A stretch of DNA of 24,101 nt from Rhizophagus sp. LPA8_4_AMF (GCA_021464525.1 JADRCO010000965.1:1-24101), one strand, 5' to 3'. Counted from the first letter of the stretch, positions 9,550 to 21,248 are shown. Program-made: numbers and translations. The notes: generated by a model from the sequence alone, not told the origin.

Positions 9550-9827
9550 AATAAAAGATGAGAATTAACCAAGAGAGAGAGACTATTTATTTATTTATTT
9601 CTCATTATATTTATAAGTTTAATATTTATCATTCGTCTAATATTTTATTGGATGGTTTGCGAAACTTGAATGAGTACTTAAATAGAAATTAATCGACCAT
9701 TGTTAACCATATTTCTAGGTTCAATAAAAATATATATGGAATTCATTTATTTATTAATAAACACAAAAAAATAAATATAGTTATGATATTCATTATTTAA
9801 AAATTTAGCATAAAATCATATTGAAAA

Positions 9828-10895
9828 TCACCATATCTCACATTCTTCCACATCTGACTCTAAATCATTTATATCATTTTTAAATTCATCAATAGCATTA
9901 ACAAAATCAATAACTTTTTCAAATAATCTGATTTTTCTTTTACCTTTTAAGGAAATATCAATATTAATTTGATGCCAAATATTAATCAGATCAGTTTTAA
10001 CGCTACTACGAATTCTTTTATCATATAAACATAATTTAAAATTAACTAAATATTTAATATTATTATTATTTTCAACATTAGAAATTTTTTCCTTATTAAT
10101 AACTTTTTTAAATAATAAATTTTTTATCAAATGTGTTTTATTCCCTACTTTCAATAAGTAATTTTCTTTTAAACTAATTTGTATTTTCTTAATATTTTTT
10201 ATAATCCCTTTTTCATTATCATTATTAATTATTATAATACTTAAAGGTAAATTAATGATATTATTATAATTTTGATCGAATTTTGTCTTATCGAATAAAA
10301 TGGAATATTCATAATTATCAAGTTTTTTCGTTAATATGACAGATTCTTGATTTTCAATCTCCTGTTGTTGAACGTATTTTGTTATTGGACATTCTATTTC
10401 AACAATTTTCTTTGATTTTTTTAATAAAAGATTTTTCTTTGCTTTCGTAATTACTGCTTTTATAGAGTAATAAATTCTTGCTTTACCAAGATGATTTGTT
10501 AATTTAGAAGGAATTGATAAAATACTAGAAGGAATATTTTCAGGTATCATAAATTCAAAAGGTAAATCTGAATAACTTAGATGTCCTTCATTATAAACAC
10601 AAGATGAATATTCAAAATATTTTGTTTCAGCATAATTTATTTTATCCCCTTCATTCCATTGTACTTTACCATTTCCACTAAATATAATCTCTATTTTTTC
10701 AACTTTTAATGGAGAATTTGATGGATAACGAACATGAAATGTACCATTTATTCTTGATTGTTGAATACCAAAACAACCTTGTTGTTTATATGTAAAATAT
10801 AATTTATTCTTATTATTATTAGGAGCGAAGCGTAGGACATTATAATAATAATCTTCTGTTGTTTGTTTTGACAATAAATACGTATGATCCTCCAT
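9828..10895 (-). CDS. Arrestin-like protein C (tandem paralogue)
   Basis: The gene is intronless and encodes 355 residues from the Met at 10893-10895. The open frame continues 61 codons further upstream, but I start at MEDHTYLLSK because the paralogues' N-termini have comparable length before the first arrestin strand, and the upstream codons run through poly-A/T leader-like DNA. Landmarks: GCFGIQQSRING, NSPLKVEKIEIIFSG, SDLPFEFMIPENIPSS, RIYYSIKAVITK, KIQISLKENYLL and INIWHQINIDISL. It is Lys/Asn-rich through AT-driven codon choice, with an acidic C-terminus (NDLESDVEECEIW). No PPxY is visible. It lies 278 bp from gene B and 292 bp from the DMAC1-like gene, all in the same direction, so each probably has its own promoter. 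Confidence 0.8.
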   Translation of the reverse strand: MEDHTYLLSKQTTEDYYYNVLRFAPNNNKNKLYFTYKQQGCFGIQQSRINGTFHVRYPSNSPLKVEKIEIIFSGNGKVQWNEGDKINYAETKYFEYSSCVYNEGHLSYSDLPFEFMIPENIPSSILSIPSKLTNHLGKARIYYSIKAVITKAKKNLLLKKSKKIVEIECPITKYVQQQEIENQESVILTKKLDNYEYSILFDKTKFDQNYNNIINLPLSIIIINNDNEKGIIKNIKKIQISLKENYLLKVGNKTHLIKNLLFKKVINKEKISNVENNNNIKYLVNFKLCLYDKRIRSSVKTDLINIWHQINIDISLKGKRKIRLFEKVIDFVNAIDEFKNDINDLESDVEECEIW

Positions 10896-11187
10896 TTGAA
10901 GATAAAAAGAAAGAAAAAGGTGAATTTTGAGTTTTTTTTGTTTTTTTAATAAACCTTCAATGTAAAAGATATTGGATAAATATAAACAAAATTTCTTATC
11001 AGATAAGACCGGTTTACAATTAAATGTAACAAATACAATAGCGGGTATTTCAAAAACGTTACGTAAATAAACACGCACTACACGTGATGTAATAAAGAAA
11101 TCTAATTTAAAAGTCGAAAAACCCCGACTTGCATAAATCCTAATTATAAAGAAATAAATTACTATTACAAAGCAATGAGAATGATTA

Positions 11188-11412
11188 TTAATTATATAAT
11201 TTTTTACCTATTCCAACGAGAATTAATCCAAATCTATATCCTCGGCTCAATTTAGGTTTTTGAACAAAAGAATGATATATTGTATACGTTCCTAATCCCA
11301 GAAATGTTGCCGTACCAATTATTCGACATGATAAACAATCTTTATATTCTTTTCGTTGATTTTGTTTATCTTCATTATTAATAAGCACGCTAGACTTCTT
11401 TTCGGATGTCAT
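11188..11412 (-). CDS. DUF4536 / DMAC1-like small mitochondrial membrane protein
   Basis: This 74-residue protein has a polar, charged N-terminus (1-24), the motif DCLSCR with CxxC at residues 26-29, then a Gly-rich hydrophobic segment (IIGTATFLGLGTYTIYHSF, about 31-49), a short basic loop (QKPKLSRGYR) and a second weakly hydrophobic stretch (GLILVGIG). The CLSCR-plus-glycine-helix pattern is that of DUF4536, which includes animal DMAC1 (TMEM261), needed for the distal membrane arm of respiratory complex I, and yeast Dmo2. A role in inner-membrane assembly is by family; the recognition rests on a short motif. It is one exon, and length fits the family. It looks unrelated in function to its arrestin and P450 neighbours. 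Confidence 0.7.
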   Translation of the reverse strand: MTSEKKSSVLINNEDKQNQRKEYKDCLSCRIIGTATFLGLGTYTIYHSFVQKPKLSRGYRFGLILVGIGKKLYN

Positions 11413-12493
11413 TTTGTTAAAGTTTAAATTATCTGCGCAAGAAATATTTGAAGATGATATAAGAGATCGAATTTATACTAATTTAGTACTTTAACCATTT
11501 AAAAAGGGATATATGAAATATCTAAATTTTTTGATAATCTCAATTTCAAATGCTACATATTATGTCCTACCAAATTTGTAAACTTGAGAATTTTCTATTT
11601 TATCCGAATACGAAAATTACCGTTGATTTAATATCAATTATGTTCAATTAAAAAATTAAAATGTTCTATTTAGAAAAAAAAATTTTTTTTTGATCATTTA
11701 TTTATTTATTGTTACAATCAAGAATCAAATGATCAAAAATTACGTAAAATGACTCCATATCAGTTATATAATTCGAAAAGAATTTAGGAAGATATAACAA
11801 TGATAAGATACAGTAATAAATAACAAAGACTAATAATGATGTTTATATTATATAAGATGTCATATTTAAATGGAACGTTAATATTTATACTTCCATTTTC
11901 TTAAATTCAATCTTTCCTTTATATTTACAAAAGATTATTCAAAATCTCTAAAGTTCCAAGTAGAAAGCGAAATTCATAACAATGCAAGAATAAAATTCCA
12001 TAACTAACAGCGGTAAAAGTCTAGTAATGGACACGTTTTAAAAGGTTCAAAATACTATATGAAAAAATTCTCACATCGTTAAGGTACGTGTTGTAAGTGT
12101 TGCGTGTTATACAAAAATTAGTACGTTTTTACGTTTTCCCACAAATAAAACCAGTTAATGTATTGTTCTAACTCTTAAAGGTGATTCATAAGGAAGCTTA
12201 GATTCTTCTGATACAGTACTGAGCCTTACATATTTGCCAGGCGGCTCGCAAATACCAGTAACAGGTAATTGTTATGCAATAATGGAATAGAGGGAAAGGA
12301 TGATTGTTCAATGCCAATAGAAAACTCAGATATTCAAGATTTAGTAATTTTATTCCTATGATTGCCGCTATGCAATAACTGAGATGATGAAAAATTGGAT
12401 CATAGTTTTCATAGTTTGCATCTGTTCTGCTTTTATTGGTAATTTCATATATAGTATTGATTACTTTAAATAGCCAAAAATTTAACCAGTTTT

Positions 12494-12519
12494 CGATCGG
12501 TTAATTTATTCACCGATCG
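12494..12519. repeat. Perfect 8-bp inverted repeat CGATCGGT
   Basis: CGATCGGT (12494-12501) and its reverse complement ACCGATCG (12512-12519) are separated by 10 AT-only bases. The CG-rich stem stands out from the AT-rich surroundings. It may be a paired protein-binding site or a small hairpin. It is too far from any start codon to be assigned. Confidence 0.5.
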
Positions 12520-12929
12520 CTTCCATCAGGTGATTTGACAGGTGATTTTATCTCGATAAAATTTTGTGAAAATTTATATGCATGGAAAATTGGAACATAT
12601 TACTTCCTTTTAGGAATTAATCAATATAATAAATAGATCGATATTATCAGATAAGATGTCGCAGTTCTGCAACAAAGTGTAATTAACATACATGTAATGT
12701 AATAGCATTTAGAAATGAACTATTTTACTACTTCAAAATACTAGGTACTACGGTGACCTTTACAGCTTTACCTTATATATATTAACTAATATTGAAATAT
12801 TATCAAGAAGTGATTCTGAGAAGTCCGTAAAAAATTTCACGTCCGAAAGATCACGCAAAAATTTCTTCCTGAGGATTTGTATTGAAATCATGAATGATAC
12901 AAATAATCATGTAACCATTAGACTATATA

Positions 12930-13060
12930 CAGTAGTGACCCTCTATAAATGCACACCATTCTCTGTATGCACACAATAGCTTGGTCCCAATTAGCATTTC
13001 CTCTATGTTCAGCAATCCAATAAATGCATTCATGTGACTATTACACCCAATCATCGATAG
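12930..13060. mobile_element. Lone terminus of a pogo/Tc1-mariner-like DNA transposon
   Basis: The sequence starts TA|CAGTAGTGACCCTCTATA, typical of pogo/Tigger-type ends: a TA target, CAGT start and the ACCCTCTATA word. It continues with two ATGCACAC sub-repeats about 20 bp apart (12949-12956, 12968-12975), as in transposase-binding sites. No matching inverted end is found to the right within the window, and no transposase frame follows, so this looks like a truncated copy. The right limit is approximate. Confidence 0.55.
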
Positions 13061-13264
13061 AACGTTTAAAATTTTAAAATATATAAATTCATCTAACATA
13101 AATAAATTTGTATTGGGCCATTAAAATAGTATTTCATAAAATATGTTGGTTTCTTTTGATTTAAAGTTTATTATTAGAAAGTACTTTGAGTTAAAAGAAA
13201 ACTTTGAATCTATTTTTCTTCATAACCTTTCTAAGTGCACGTGCATAGCTGGGCAGATGTTAGT

Positions 13265-13485
13265 CTAGTGCTTCGATTATGAAGGGTTTTTTAACGGATC
13301 AATCCGCGGTTTGCTACGGTTTGGTATCGGTTTATTTGAGCTGGAGCTATAAGTTTGGCCAGAATTAATAAAATTTGTGGAAGAATGATTTTTTAAATCA
13401 GACCAAAATTATAGTTTGACAGAAATAATAGAAAAAAAAAATGGTGTGGCACTAATCAACGGATCAATCCGGATCGAAGCACTAG
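13265..13485. mobile_element. 221-bp MITE-like element
   Basis: Perfect 13-bp inverted ends, CTAGTGCTTCGAT (13265-13277) and ATCGAAGCACTAG (13473-13485), enclose a non-coding interior. Just inside each end lies the same 14-bp word AACGGATCAATCCG (from 13294 and 13459), itself a near-palindrome, so the sub-terminal repeat reads almost the same in both directions. Three CGGTTT units follow the left copy. No target duplication is clear. Short overlapping frames on both strands here are by-products. Confidence 0.7.
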
Positions 13486-14015
13486 GTGTTACTGTATACT
13501 TCAAATATTTAATTTTTCGAGATTTAAAAATAATAGCAGCATTCCATGGTAGAAGGGAGTGTAATACAGGTATTTTTAGCATGTTCACGAAATTTTGACC
13601 AATCAGAATATGTAAACAGTTAACCAAAGCATTACTTACGGCAACAGAGATTAAATAATAATCTATACTTTTTGTAATTATTAATTTTATTGAATTATGT
13701 CTTATTTAAATAATTAAAATAATTTTGTTTTAACATTACTTTTTACTTTCGAAATAAAAAAAAAAATCGAAATTAAAAAAGTATATTACATGGAAAATAA
13801 GAATGAAAAAGAAAAAAAAAGAAAACAAATATATTACAAGGTTCCCCATTAAATAATGTGAACCATTGAAAAATATTTAAAATATAATAAATAATTAAAG
13901 AAAGGATAATATAAAGAGAGAGGTATTTTAAAGTAAAATCACAAAAACGTATAAATATTTAACAAAGAAAAAAAAGCCTAAAAAATGTCCTGAAAAAAGA
14001 ATCTAATTTTGTCTT

Positions 14016-15675
14016 TTAATTTTTAACTCTGATACCAACATCAAACTTTTTACTCCTTAAACTTGGAGTAATAAATTGTACAATTTGTAAATCTTGATTT
14101 TCTACCATTTCAAATTCAAAATTTAATAATAAAGAAGCTAACACTAATCTTATTTCCATCATAGCAAAATTATTTCCAATACATAATCTTGATCCAGCGC
14201 CAAATGTAAAAATATTTCGTTTTAATTCTACGGAATCACCATTTATCCAACGTTCCGGTACAAATTCATCAGCATCTACTCCCCAAATTTCTTTTGAATG
14301 TTGTACTTGATATATTGATGCTGATACAATTGTATCTTTTGGTACGAAATATCCATCAATCATCATATCATTGTTCGTTTGACGTAATATTCCACCCATT
14401 GGAGCTGGGAAAAGACGTAAAATTTCATTGATAACGGCGTTAAGATATTTAAGATCTTTAAGATTGTCATGATTTAGTGATTGACAAGGTCCATCAGAAA
14501 AAACTGATGTTAATTCATTTATAAGATTACGCAATTTCTCTGGATGATGAAGTAACATAATTAATGCCATATTGATACTGAAAGAACTTGTATCACTACC
14601 AGCAATTAAAAATTCCATAATTTGATCTTGAATTTCAAATTCACTTAATCCCTCATTTGTATCTTCATCTCGAGTGTCCAATAAAATTTGTAGGATATCT
14701 TCACGTATGTTTCCTTGAGCATTTAATTTTCTACGTTCTTTAATAATATTTTGAATAAATTCGTCCGTCCAAGAATCTTTCTTTAAAAATGGTCTCATAT
14801 AAGGAAAAGTATGATATAATACACGTCTTTTTAATTCTTGAAAAACTTTTCCTGGAAGTGGATGATCACCCTTTCCAACTAAATTAAATGATTCTCCAAA
14901 TGCTGTTTCTCCAATAATATCTAATGATGTTGCTTGAATTAATTGATGAATATTAACGATTGGTAAACCATTTTCGTTAAATTTAAGTGCCAAGTCAGAT
15001 TTACTTGTAAGTGATGAGGTGGTCTTTATTCTATCGATAAGTACTTTTATACATGATTGCATTAATGGTTCAAGTGATGCGATATATTTAATAGAGAATG
15101 CAGGTGATAATAACCGTTTTCGTTGTTTGTGAAAAATTCGATCACTAAAAAAGACAATAAAAATTTAGTCACGTGCACATATAATATACTGTGTACAAAT
15201 TAATTAATTACATACGTTGCAGAGAATAAAGTTTCAATTTCTGGGTCAGCTCGAATTCCAGCAATAGCGTCATTTTTTGGTAAATCCTATTGAAGTAAAA
15301 CATGTATGAATTGTTAATTCAACTTGATTTCAAAAAAAAAAAAAAAAAATTTGATAAATTAACACATACATTGATGACAAGAATTTGTCTAACAGCTTCC
15401 TTGGAAGAAAATAAAATGAATTTTGGTCCAACTCTTACAACGCTACCATATTTATGATGTAATTGATAAAACCATTCAAAAACACGACCTTCAGGCCTTC
15501 TTATCATAACTGAAAATTCTGATAATGAACATAATTTTGGTCCCGGAATTACACTTAATGGACTTATATACGCGTTATAAATCATTTTTATTATGAATTT
15601 TGAAAGAATTGCTAGAAATAACCATCCAAATAATTTTGGTAAATTGAAAGTTGTTGTGTCTACGAAAGTAATCAT
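14016..15675 (-). CDS. Cytochrome P450, 3 exons, intact
   Basis: Exons 15675-15370, 15286-15216 and 15144-14016 join in frame to 501 residues, the normal P450 length. Visible: N-terminal anchor (about residues 13-30, LPKLFGWLFLAILSKFII), hinge VIPGPK, I-helix AGSDT (307-311), ExxR as EILR (366-369), PERW (422-425), haem loop FGAGSRLCIG (440-449) with the thiolate Cys447. Introns are 83 and 71 bp, both GTATGT...TAG. It is a haem monooxygenase expected on the ER membrane; substrate unknown. It is a paralogue of the gene at 3216-6144: both intron positions, around a 71-bp exon, are conserved, but the remaining 1129 bp of coding sequence is one exon where the paralogue has eleven introns' worth of interruption across the gene. 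All catalytic landmarks are present, so it should be functional. Confidence 0.94.
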
Positions 15676-15742
15676 GGTGATAAACTGAAGATTGTGTAAA
15701 CTGTGTAAATGATTTTTTTTTTTTTAAAAAAAAAAAGAGTTT

Positions 15743-15750
15743 TTTATATA
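15743..15750 (-). promoter_or_regulatory. Candidate TATA box of the right P450
   Basis: On the minus strand the sequence reads TATATAAA, 68 bp upstream of the P450 start codon. A poly-A/T tract separates it from the start. In DNA this AT-rich such words arise by chance, so the assignment is weak. Confidence 0.25.
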
Positions 15751-16690
15751 TAATTTTCTAGATTATTATTAATTTTTTAATATTTGCTTTGTTTATTTTT
15801 TTTAAATGCTAAAATCTTTGAGGAGAATAAGGGGGTTCTATATATATTCATTTTTTTTTCTCTTAAGGATTATTTTAATAAATTAAAAAATAACCGAAAA
15901 AATAAAAATATATTGTTTAAAATAGGATTATGGGAAAATTTGTTTAAGGGTTGTTTTTGGGTGTTGTAAATATAAAAAAGTACAAGATCTTCAATTTATT
16001 CGGCCGACTGTATAAATTGTGTGAGAAAATCCAATAATTAAATTTTCGAAATTGTCACTTTATAATTTTGTCACTCTTGGCTTGTGACATTATTTATATT
16101 TGAATTAATTTATTTTCAAGCCACAATCAAATTTGAGCCACAATTGAACCTTTTATAACTTATTATAACCTGTTTAGAACGGTATTTACTTAGAAATTAC
16201 TCCGATCCAATGGGAATTCCCAAAAAGTCCGTAATATAACTCTCTTTTTAGCAAAAAAAATAAAATAAAATAAAATTTAACTTATACAGATTACCAATTT
16301 ATCATAAAAAAAAGAGTAATAATTTAAATACGATTCGTCAAAGCGATAAAATGCGTAAATTGCGGCCGAACCTTTTATTATCAAGAAATTTTTACGTAAA
16401 CATCATTACATGATTGCGTATTTTTTTTTAAAAAAAAAAAATTTGACTGGATGGCGCATTACATGTTTTGCATATCAAATATAGCATTATAGTGGCACGG
16501 ACCTAATTGCGTGGCAAATTAAGTTGACACAAAAATGACGTGCATCGATCTATTTGTCACCTTAAGAAAATTTAATGTTGTAATGATGTCGTAAAAGTAG
16601 CAAAAACGGCATCATAGTGTCAAATATATTCTTTCCGTTTTTTAACACAAATCTTCATTAAAGTATTCGGATACAATCGATTTCACAAAA

Positions 16691-16722
16691 AGCTCAGCTT
16701 TATGTAAGCTCAGCTTTATGTA
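16691..16722. repeat. Perfect two-unit 16-bp tandem repeat
   Basis: AGCTCAGCTTTATGTA occurs twice in direct succession without a mismatch. It is probably a slippage or small duplication product; no gene is nearby. Confidence 0.8.
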
Positions 16723-18087
16723 AGTATTCATACCCGTATCTCCTTACATAATATTTTCCGTTATTATTGAAAAAATTTTTTTTTTTTTTTTTTTTTTTTT
16801 TAAGGTTGACTAGCAAAATGGTTGTTTATTAAAAGTAATACCCGAAAAAAAAAAGAAAATCTTGGTTAAAAAATTTTTTATCGACTTAATACCCGAATTT
16901 GTTGATCAACTTCATATAACTTCATATGCGCCACCATATTGAGGCTACTGAGTGCATGAACCACCTATTAATAACCATAATTTTTATATGATTCTTTTTC
17001 CAGAGGTAAATTTGATTGGTTGCCTCGCGAATCCGCGTTCTTAATAATAAATCGCCGATTTTAACGTTGTTTTATTTGACGTCTTAATTGAAATTTCAAT
17101 AACTCAAAATTTCCTAAAATTTTTAAGAAATGTAGCCGCTCTACTTGTTTCACAAAGATTACAAAGATCGATATTCGACAAAACTTTGTTTTACGTGTAT
17201 TGTAATCATTATATCTTTCGGCAAAAATTAATAGGGAAATTTATAATAAGCAAAACTCTCACATTTTTTCCTCAATGACATAAATATCTATTGTTCTTTT
17301 AAAAAAAATTTTTTTTTTTTACTCATTTTTAATGGATTATAAAAAATTCAATGGCCGAATGCATAATAAACGAAGCTTAAATTAGTCAAATTAATTAATA
17401 TTTAAATTTAAAAATTATCATAGAACCTAAATAAGGTAAATAATATATGTGAATGATTTGGTGAACGAGTCTGGTATGACAATAATGACAATAACGACGT
17501 TAAAATAAGTAATCATTTCCGAATCTCGACTTTTTATATTATAAATACTTAATCGAATCCAAGGAATTTACATATTTCATAATATATATATATATTGTAT
17601 TCTGGACTAATTTTGTATTTTTGTAAATTTTCCTTATTTTTTTCTATCTTTTGAACATCTTTTGAACCTCATAAAGGAAACGGAATTTTTAAAATATTTT
17701 TATCCTTGTTCCAGAATTACAAAACAAAACGTACGGCAGAACCCGAATATACCCGATTCATGGAATATACCGTTAACTGTTAATCGTGAATAACCGAAAA
17801 TAATACGCTATATAAACAGTTCGGTAGAGAACGCACATTAAATCTCCGCAATCCGCATTATTTAATTTTATTAATTTATTATAATATAAAATAATCTCGA
17901 GGCGTTTCTATTAGAATATGTGGAATACGGCCAATTCATGTTAATTCCGACCGAATATTGCGGTTGTATTATTACCATTACAACAAATACGGCATTATGG
18001 CGTATGTTATGACCAAAATACAAAGTCAAAAAGTTCTCGTCATATATCAAAAATTTGTAATTATTTTATTTCGACACAATAATATAA

Positions 18088-18177
18088 TCCCTATAAAAAA
18101 AATTTTTTGATCATATGTCGGAGTTTTTTTGGAAGAAAAAAATGATCATTTATCGGAGAAAATTTTTTATAGGGAAT
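18088..18177. repeat. Small inverted repeat with internal direct repeat
   Basis: The arms CCCTATAAAAAAAATTTT (18090-18107) and AAAATTTTTTATAGGG (18160-18175) are inverted with a two-base length difference. Between them TGATCATATGTCGGAG (18109-18124) is repeated as TGATCATTTATCGGAG (18144-18159), 14 of 16 matching. It may be a tiny non-autonomous element or a chance AT-rich fold; the CGGAG-containing direct repeat argues for a real structure. Confidence 0.4.
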
Positions 18178-21100
18178 ATTATGAATATGTCACTGCAAGT
18201 TTATTACTTTATTTTGTGATAAGGTTCGATTGTTCGATAGAATTATTTGAGGAGAAAATTAAGAGTTTCACAATTTGTGTAATTAACTCAAACTATTGGT
18301 TTTGTGAAGTTCTATTTGTTAAATAAACAGTAATTATTTCCAAGTATGTTTTGTAATATAAAACTTTCTGAAAGTAAAATTTTTATTTACAGTATTTCCG
18401 ATAATTTAAACGTATTTAATAATAAACAGGTTTGAAAATCTCATTTAATTGTGCTTAAATTAATAGGATATCCCTATGAAATGTAAGGTTTATTTGGTTT
18501 ATTTACACATTTCTTACGCTCTTTAAGCGAACAGTATTTTTTTCATCGGGAGACTTCATTAATTTTCCAAAGAATAACTTGCGCAAAAATTAAGCGAAAA
18601 CGCATATCAATAATCTCCAAACAATTTTTCGATTGAGCCCGCAGACAAAAATTATATTATTATTATATTATTGCGACATTCTTGCTTTCTTGCTTCACCA
18701 AAAGTAAATACATGGCAGTTTAACAATACTATATTATAATTGGGTTATTTATGATTCATATTCAAGTTTCTTTTAAGATTACTCTATTAGTTATCAAATA
18801 GACTTAGTTATTATAATTTAATTTAACGAACGGGATTGCCAAGATTATATTAATCTGCATGAAAGTACATCATTTATGTAAATCTATCTTAATACCATCG
18901 TTATTCAAATTACGGTACTTCTCCCCTGTTATCCTTACTATTCGGGGTTTGAGATGAGAGAAACAAAAATTATGGAATTATAACAGTAAAAAGTAAAAAA
19001 TTCTTCTCATAAAAGGTGTATTTATTTTAATCAATAAAATTTTAAAATTCATTAAATATTTACATTCTTTATACGTATTAAGATCTGGAAAAAAAAAAAG
19101 AAATTTATTGTAAATCATTTACTGGTTTCCTTTAACAATAAATTTGGACGCGCCATAACATTGCCACCACAAAAAAGTTTCAAAGCAAGTTAAAATAGTG
19201 GCACATTAAATTTTTAGCGTAGCAATGAGCCATACACATAATTCACATCCACATTAACCACGTTCATTAACCATGTTCCTCTTCATCAGTGATAATAAAA
19301 GGAGTTCGTTATTTTATCACAAACAAACAAAATAAAAAAAATATATAATAGAATAAAGTGTATCCGTAATTCCGAATCACGTAATGTTTTTTTTCCAAAC
19401 CTTATACATTTTTTTTATGTCAACTGACACATTTCTCGGCCGTAACATTGCATGAATGATTTATTAACTTTGTTCGCAAAAGGACAACGCTAACTATTTA
19501 TAACCATTTTTGAAAGTAATTTATCCAATTTTTTTTTTTTTTGTCCAAGGACACAAATAAGGATTTTAAATTTAGAAAACATAAGTTAAAATAGTTAAAA
19601 TCAAAATCAAAATAAATGTGTATTGTATACTAATAATAAAGTATTCTGACTATTAAGGTAATTTAATGTTTCTTTATTTTAAAATTCGAAACGAATATTC
19701 AGAAAGGATTGTAGTACGTATTAAATGATCAATATTCAATACGTGTGTAGATATGTAGTGTGACACTGTTACAACTTTGATAACTGTGGCACAGGTACCG
19801 CAGTCTTCAAAAAGACGTCGTAAATTATAACGAGCGAGCTTTATTATTGAAATTGACGCGTCTCAAGTCTCAACTAAATACTGTTAAGTTATCATAATTG
19901 CTTTTGCGGCATATTCAAAGTTAGCCTACAAATTTATTGGATGAAAATGGATTATTACAATAATATTAATATGATTGTATTTTTTTTTGTCATAAATTAC
20001 ACAAAGAAACTTGGGCCGAGAATAAAATGAATTCTTGATCGGCCGGAATCTGTAACCCAAATGCTAATTATTCCATTATAATATGAAAGACTTTCATTGA
20101 CATCTACAGATCGACATACGCGTTTCATTTTCTTGAACGTTTGAATAAATTTTGAGTCATAATTATTTTAAATGAAATGTCTTAGCATACTAAATAATTA
20201 CTTTTATTGAAGTGATTGAGTATTACTTCAAATAATCACGAATCACAATTGATACGATTGATGATTCGGTTTTATTTTATGCCGTTATGTTATTTTTTAC
20301 GTACACAAGTACGCAAAGTTGTATAATATCCGAATTCAAATGTAAATATTACGAAATATTCGATTAATAAATCAAAGATTTACTGTAAAATAGATATGCT
20401 GTATAAATGATGAACGCGTTTTTCATTATTCGGCCGATTGATTTATTTAGTTTATTAAAAAAAAAATTATGATAAATTAAAATTTTATGTTTAAATTAAA
20501 TTAAATTATATAAAAGAAAATAAATAAGAAAGTATCTTTTATTAATAGAACTTTGTTTATTTCGCTTTCGGCCGAATCGTGTCAAACTAATCTTGTTTTA
20601 AAATTGTATCAAAATTATTCAGATTTTCAAGAATGTAAAGAACATTAAAAAAAAAATTGATAGAATACATTTATAATAAATTATTTTTATTTTAATAATC
20701 TTGTGATATCGATAAAACAAAATATATGTATTTATGTAATTATTTTAATAATATAAATTCTTAATTTAGTATATTTAGTATTTAATTTAATACATAACGT
20801 CTTGGTACGCATACATTTATATACTACTATATGACAATAAACTTTAAAATAGACATAACGGAGTTCCTGATATGTTTTTTTAATTTGAATCTAAAATTAA
20901 TTCCGACCCCTTATTATTCATAAAAAAAACCTAATTATAAAATTTTATACACGTAATCGATTCACGTGAATCAACTAATATAACTGAGTTTGTTAATCAA
21001 TTTTGGTGATCAAGGGTAAATCTTACGTATGATACTATCTGCTATACATATATAATATTAGCATATGTCGTACAGACATTTATATATGGTTAAAAGAAAT

Positions 21101-21232
21101 TTTTTTTTTCTTGTCCAGTAAAAAGGGACTCAAGTTAAACGTAATAAAGTAAAATTTTTTTTTTTTCCCTTATAATCATTGACAAATATGACAAAGTTAA
21201 AAGGATTTTCTCGGCCGAAATAAACCTTGTTG

Positions 21233-21248
21233 CAGTTCGGCCGAACTG
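21233..21248. promoter_or_regulatory. 16-bp perfect palindrome centred on CGGCCG
   Basis: CAGTTCGGCCGAACTG is its own reverse complement over all 16 bases, the longest-arm member of the CGGCCG family in this window. It sits 26 bp from another copy. Such an extended dyad fits a dimeric DNA-binding protein site. Confidence 0.5.

Larger units (their letters stand above)
11413..14015. other. Gene-poor 2.6-kb gap with transposon remains
   Basis: No gene is supportable here. The right half contains a lone pogo/Tc1-like terminus (12930 onward) and a MITE-like element (13265-13485). The left half (11900-12800) is somewhat GC-richer than the flanks and contains a hairpin (12494-12519), a 12-bp tandem repeat CAGGTGATTTKA (12527-12548) and a 33-codon gap-free frame without a start (12192-12290), which may be a relic. 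The last 300 bases are A-rich and should hold the 3' UTR of the right P450. Confidence 0.6.

Noticed and set aside
10896-11078. 61-codon upstream extension of arrestin-like gene C
   Set aside because: The extension is open but composed of leader-like A/T-rich DNA with poly-Lys/Leu codons; the Met at 10895 gives an N-terminus of the same length class as the paralogues.
12192-12290. 33-codon frame reading GSLDSSDTVLSLTYLPGG...
   Set aside because: It has a protein-like composition but no start, no splice partner and a stop directly before it; at best an unidentifiable relic.
13409-13627. Overlapping 60-72-codon frames on both strands
   Set aside because: They lie in and beside the 221-bp inverted-repeat element and have no protein-like motifs.
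16776-16801. 26-base T run as a terminator or poly(A) tail of a retro-inserted copy
   Set aside because: No gene-like sequence or flanking target duplication adjoins it, and long A/T runs are common throughout the window.
18221-18240. GGTTCGATT, resembling a tRNA B box
   Set aside because: No A box at the right distance upstream and no acceptor-stem complementarity.
18129-18326. 65-codon plus-strand frame
   Set aside because: It begins inside the inverted-repeat cluster, is low in complexity and has no partner exons or recognisable domain.
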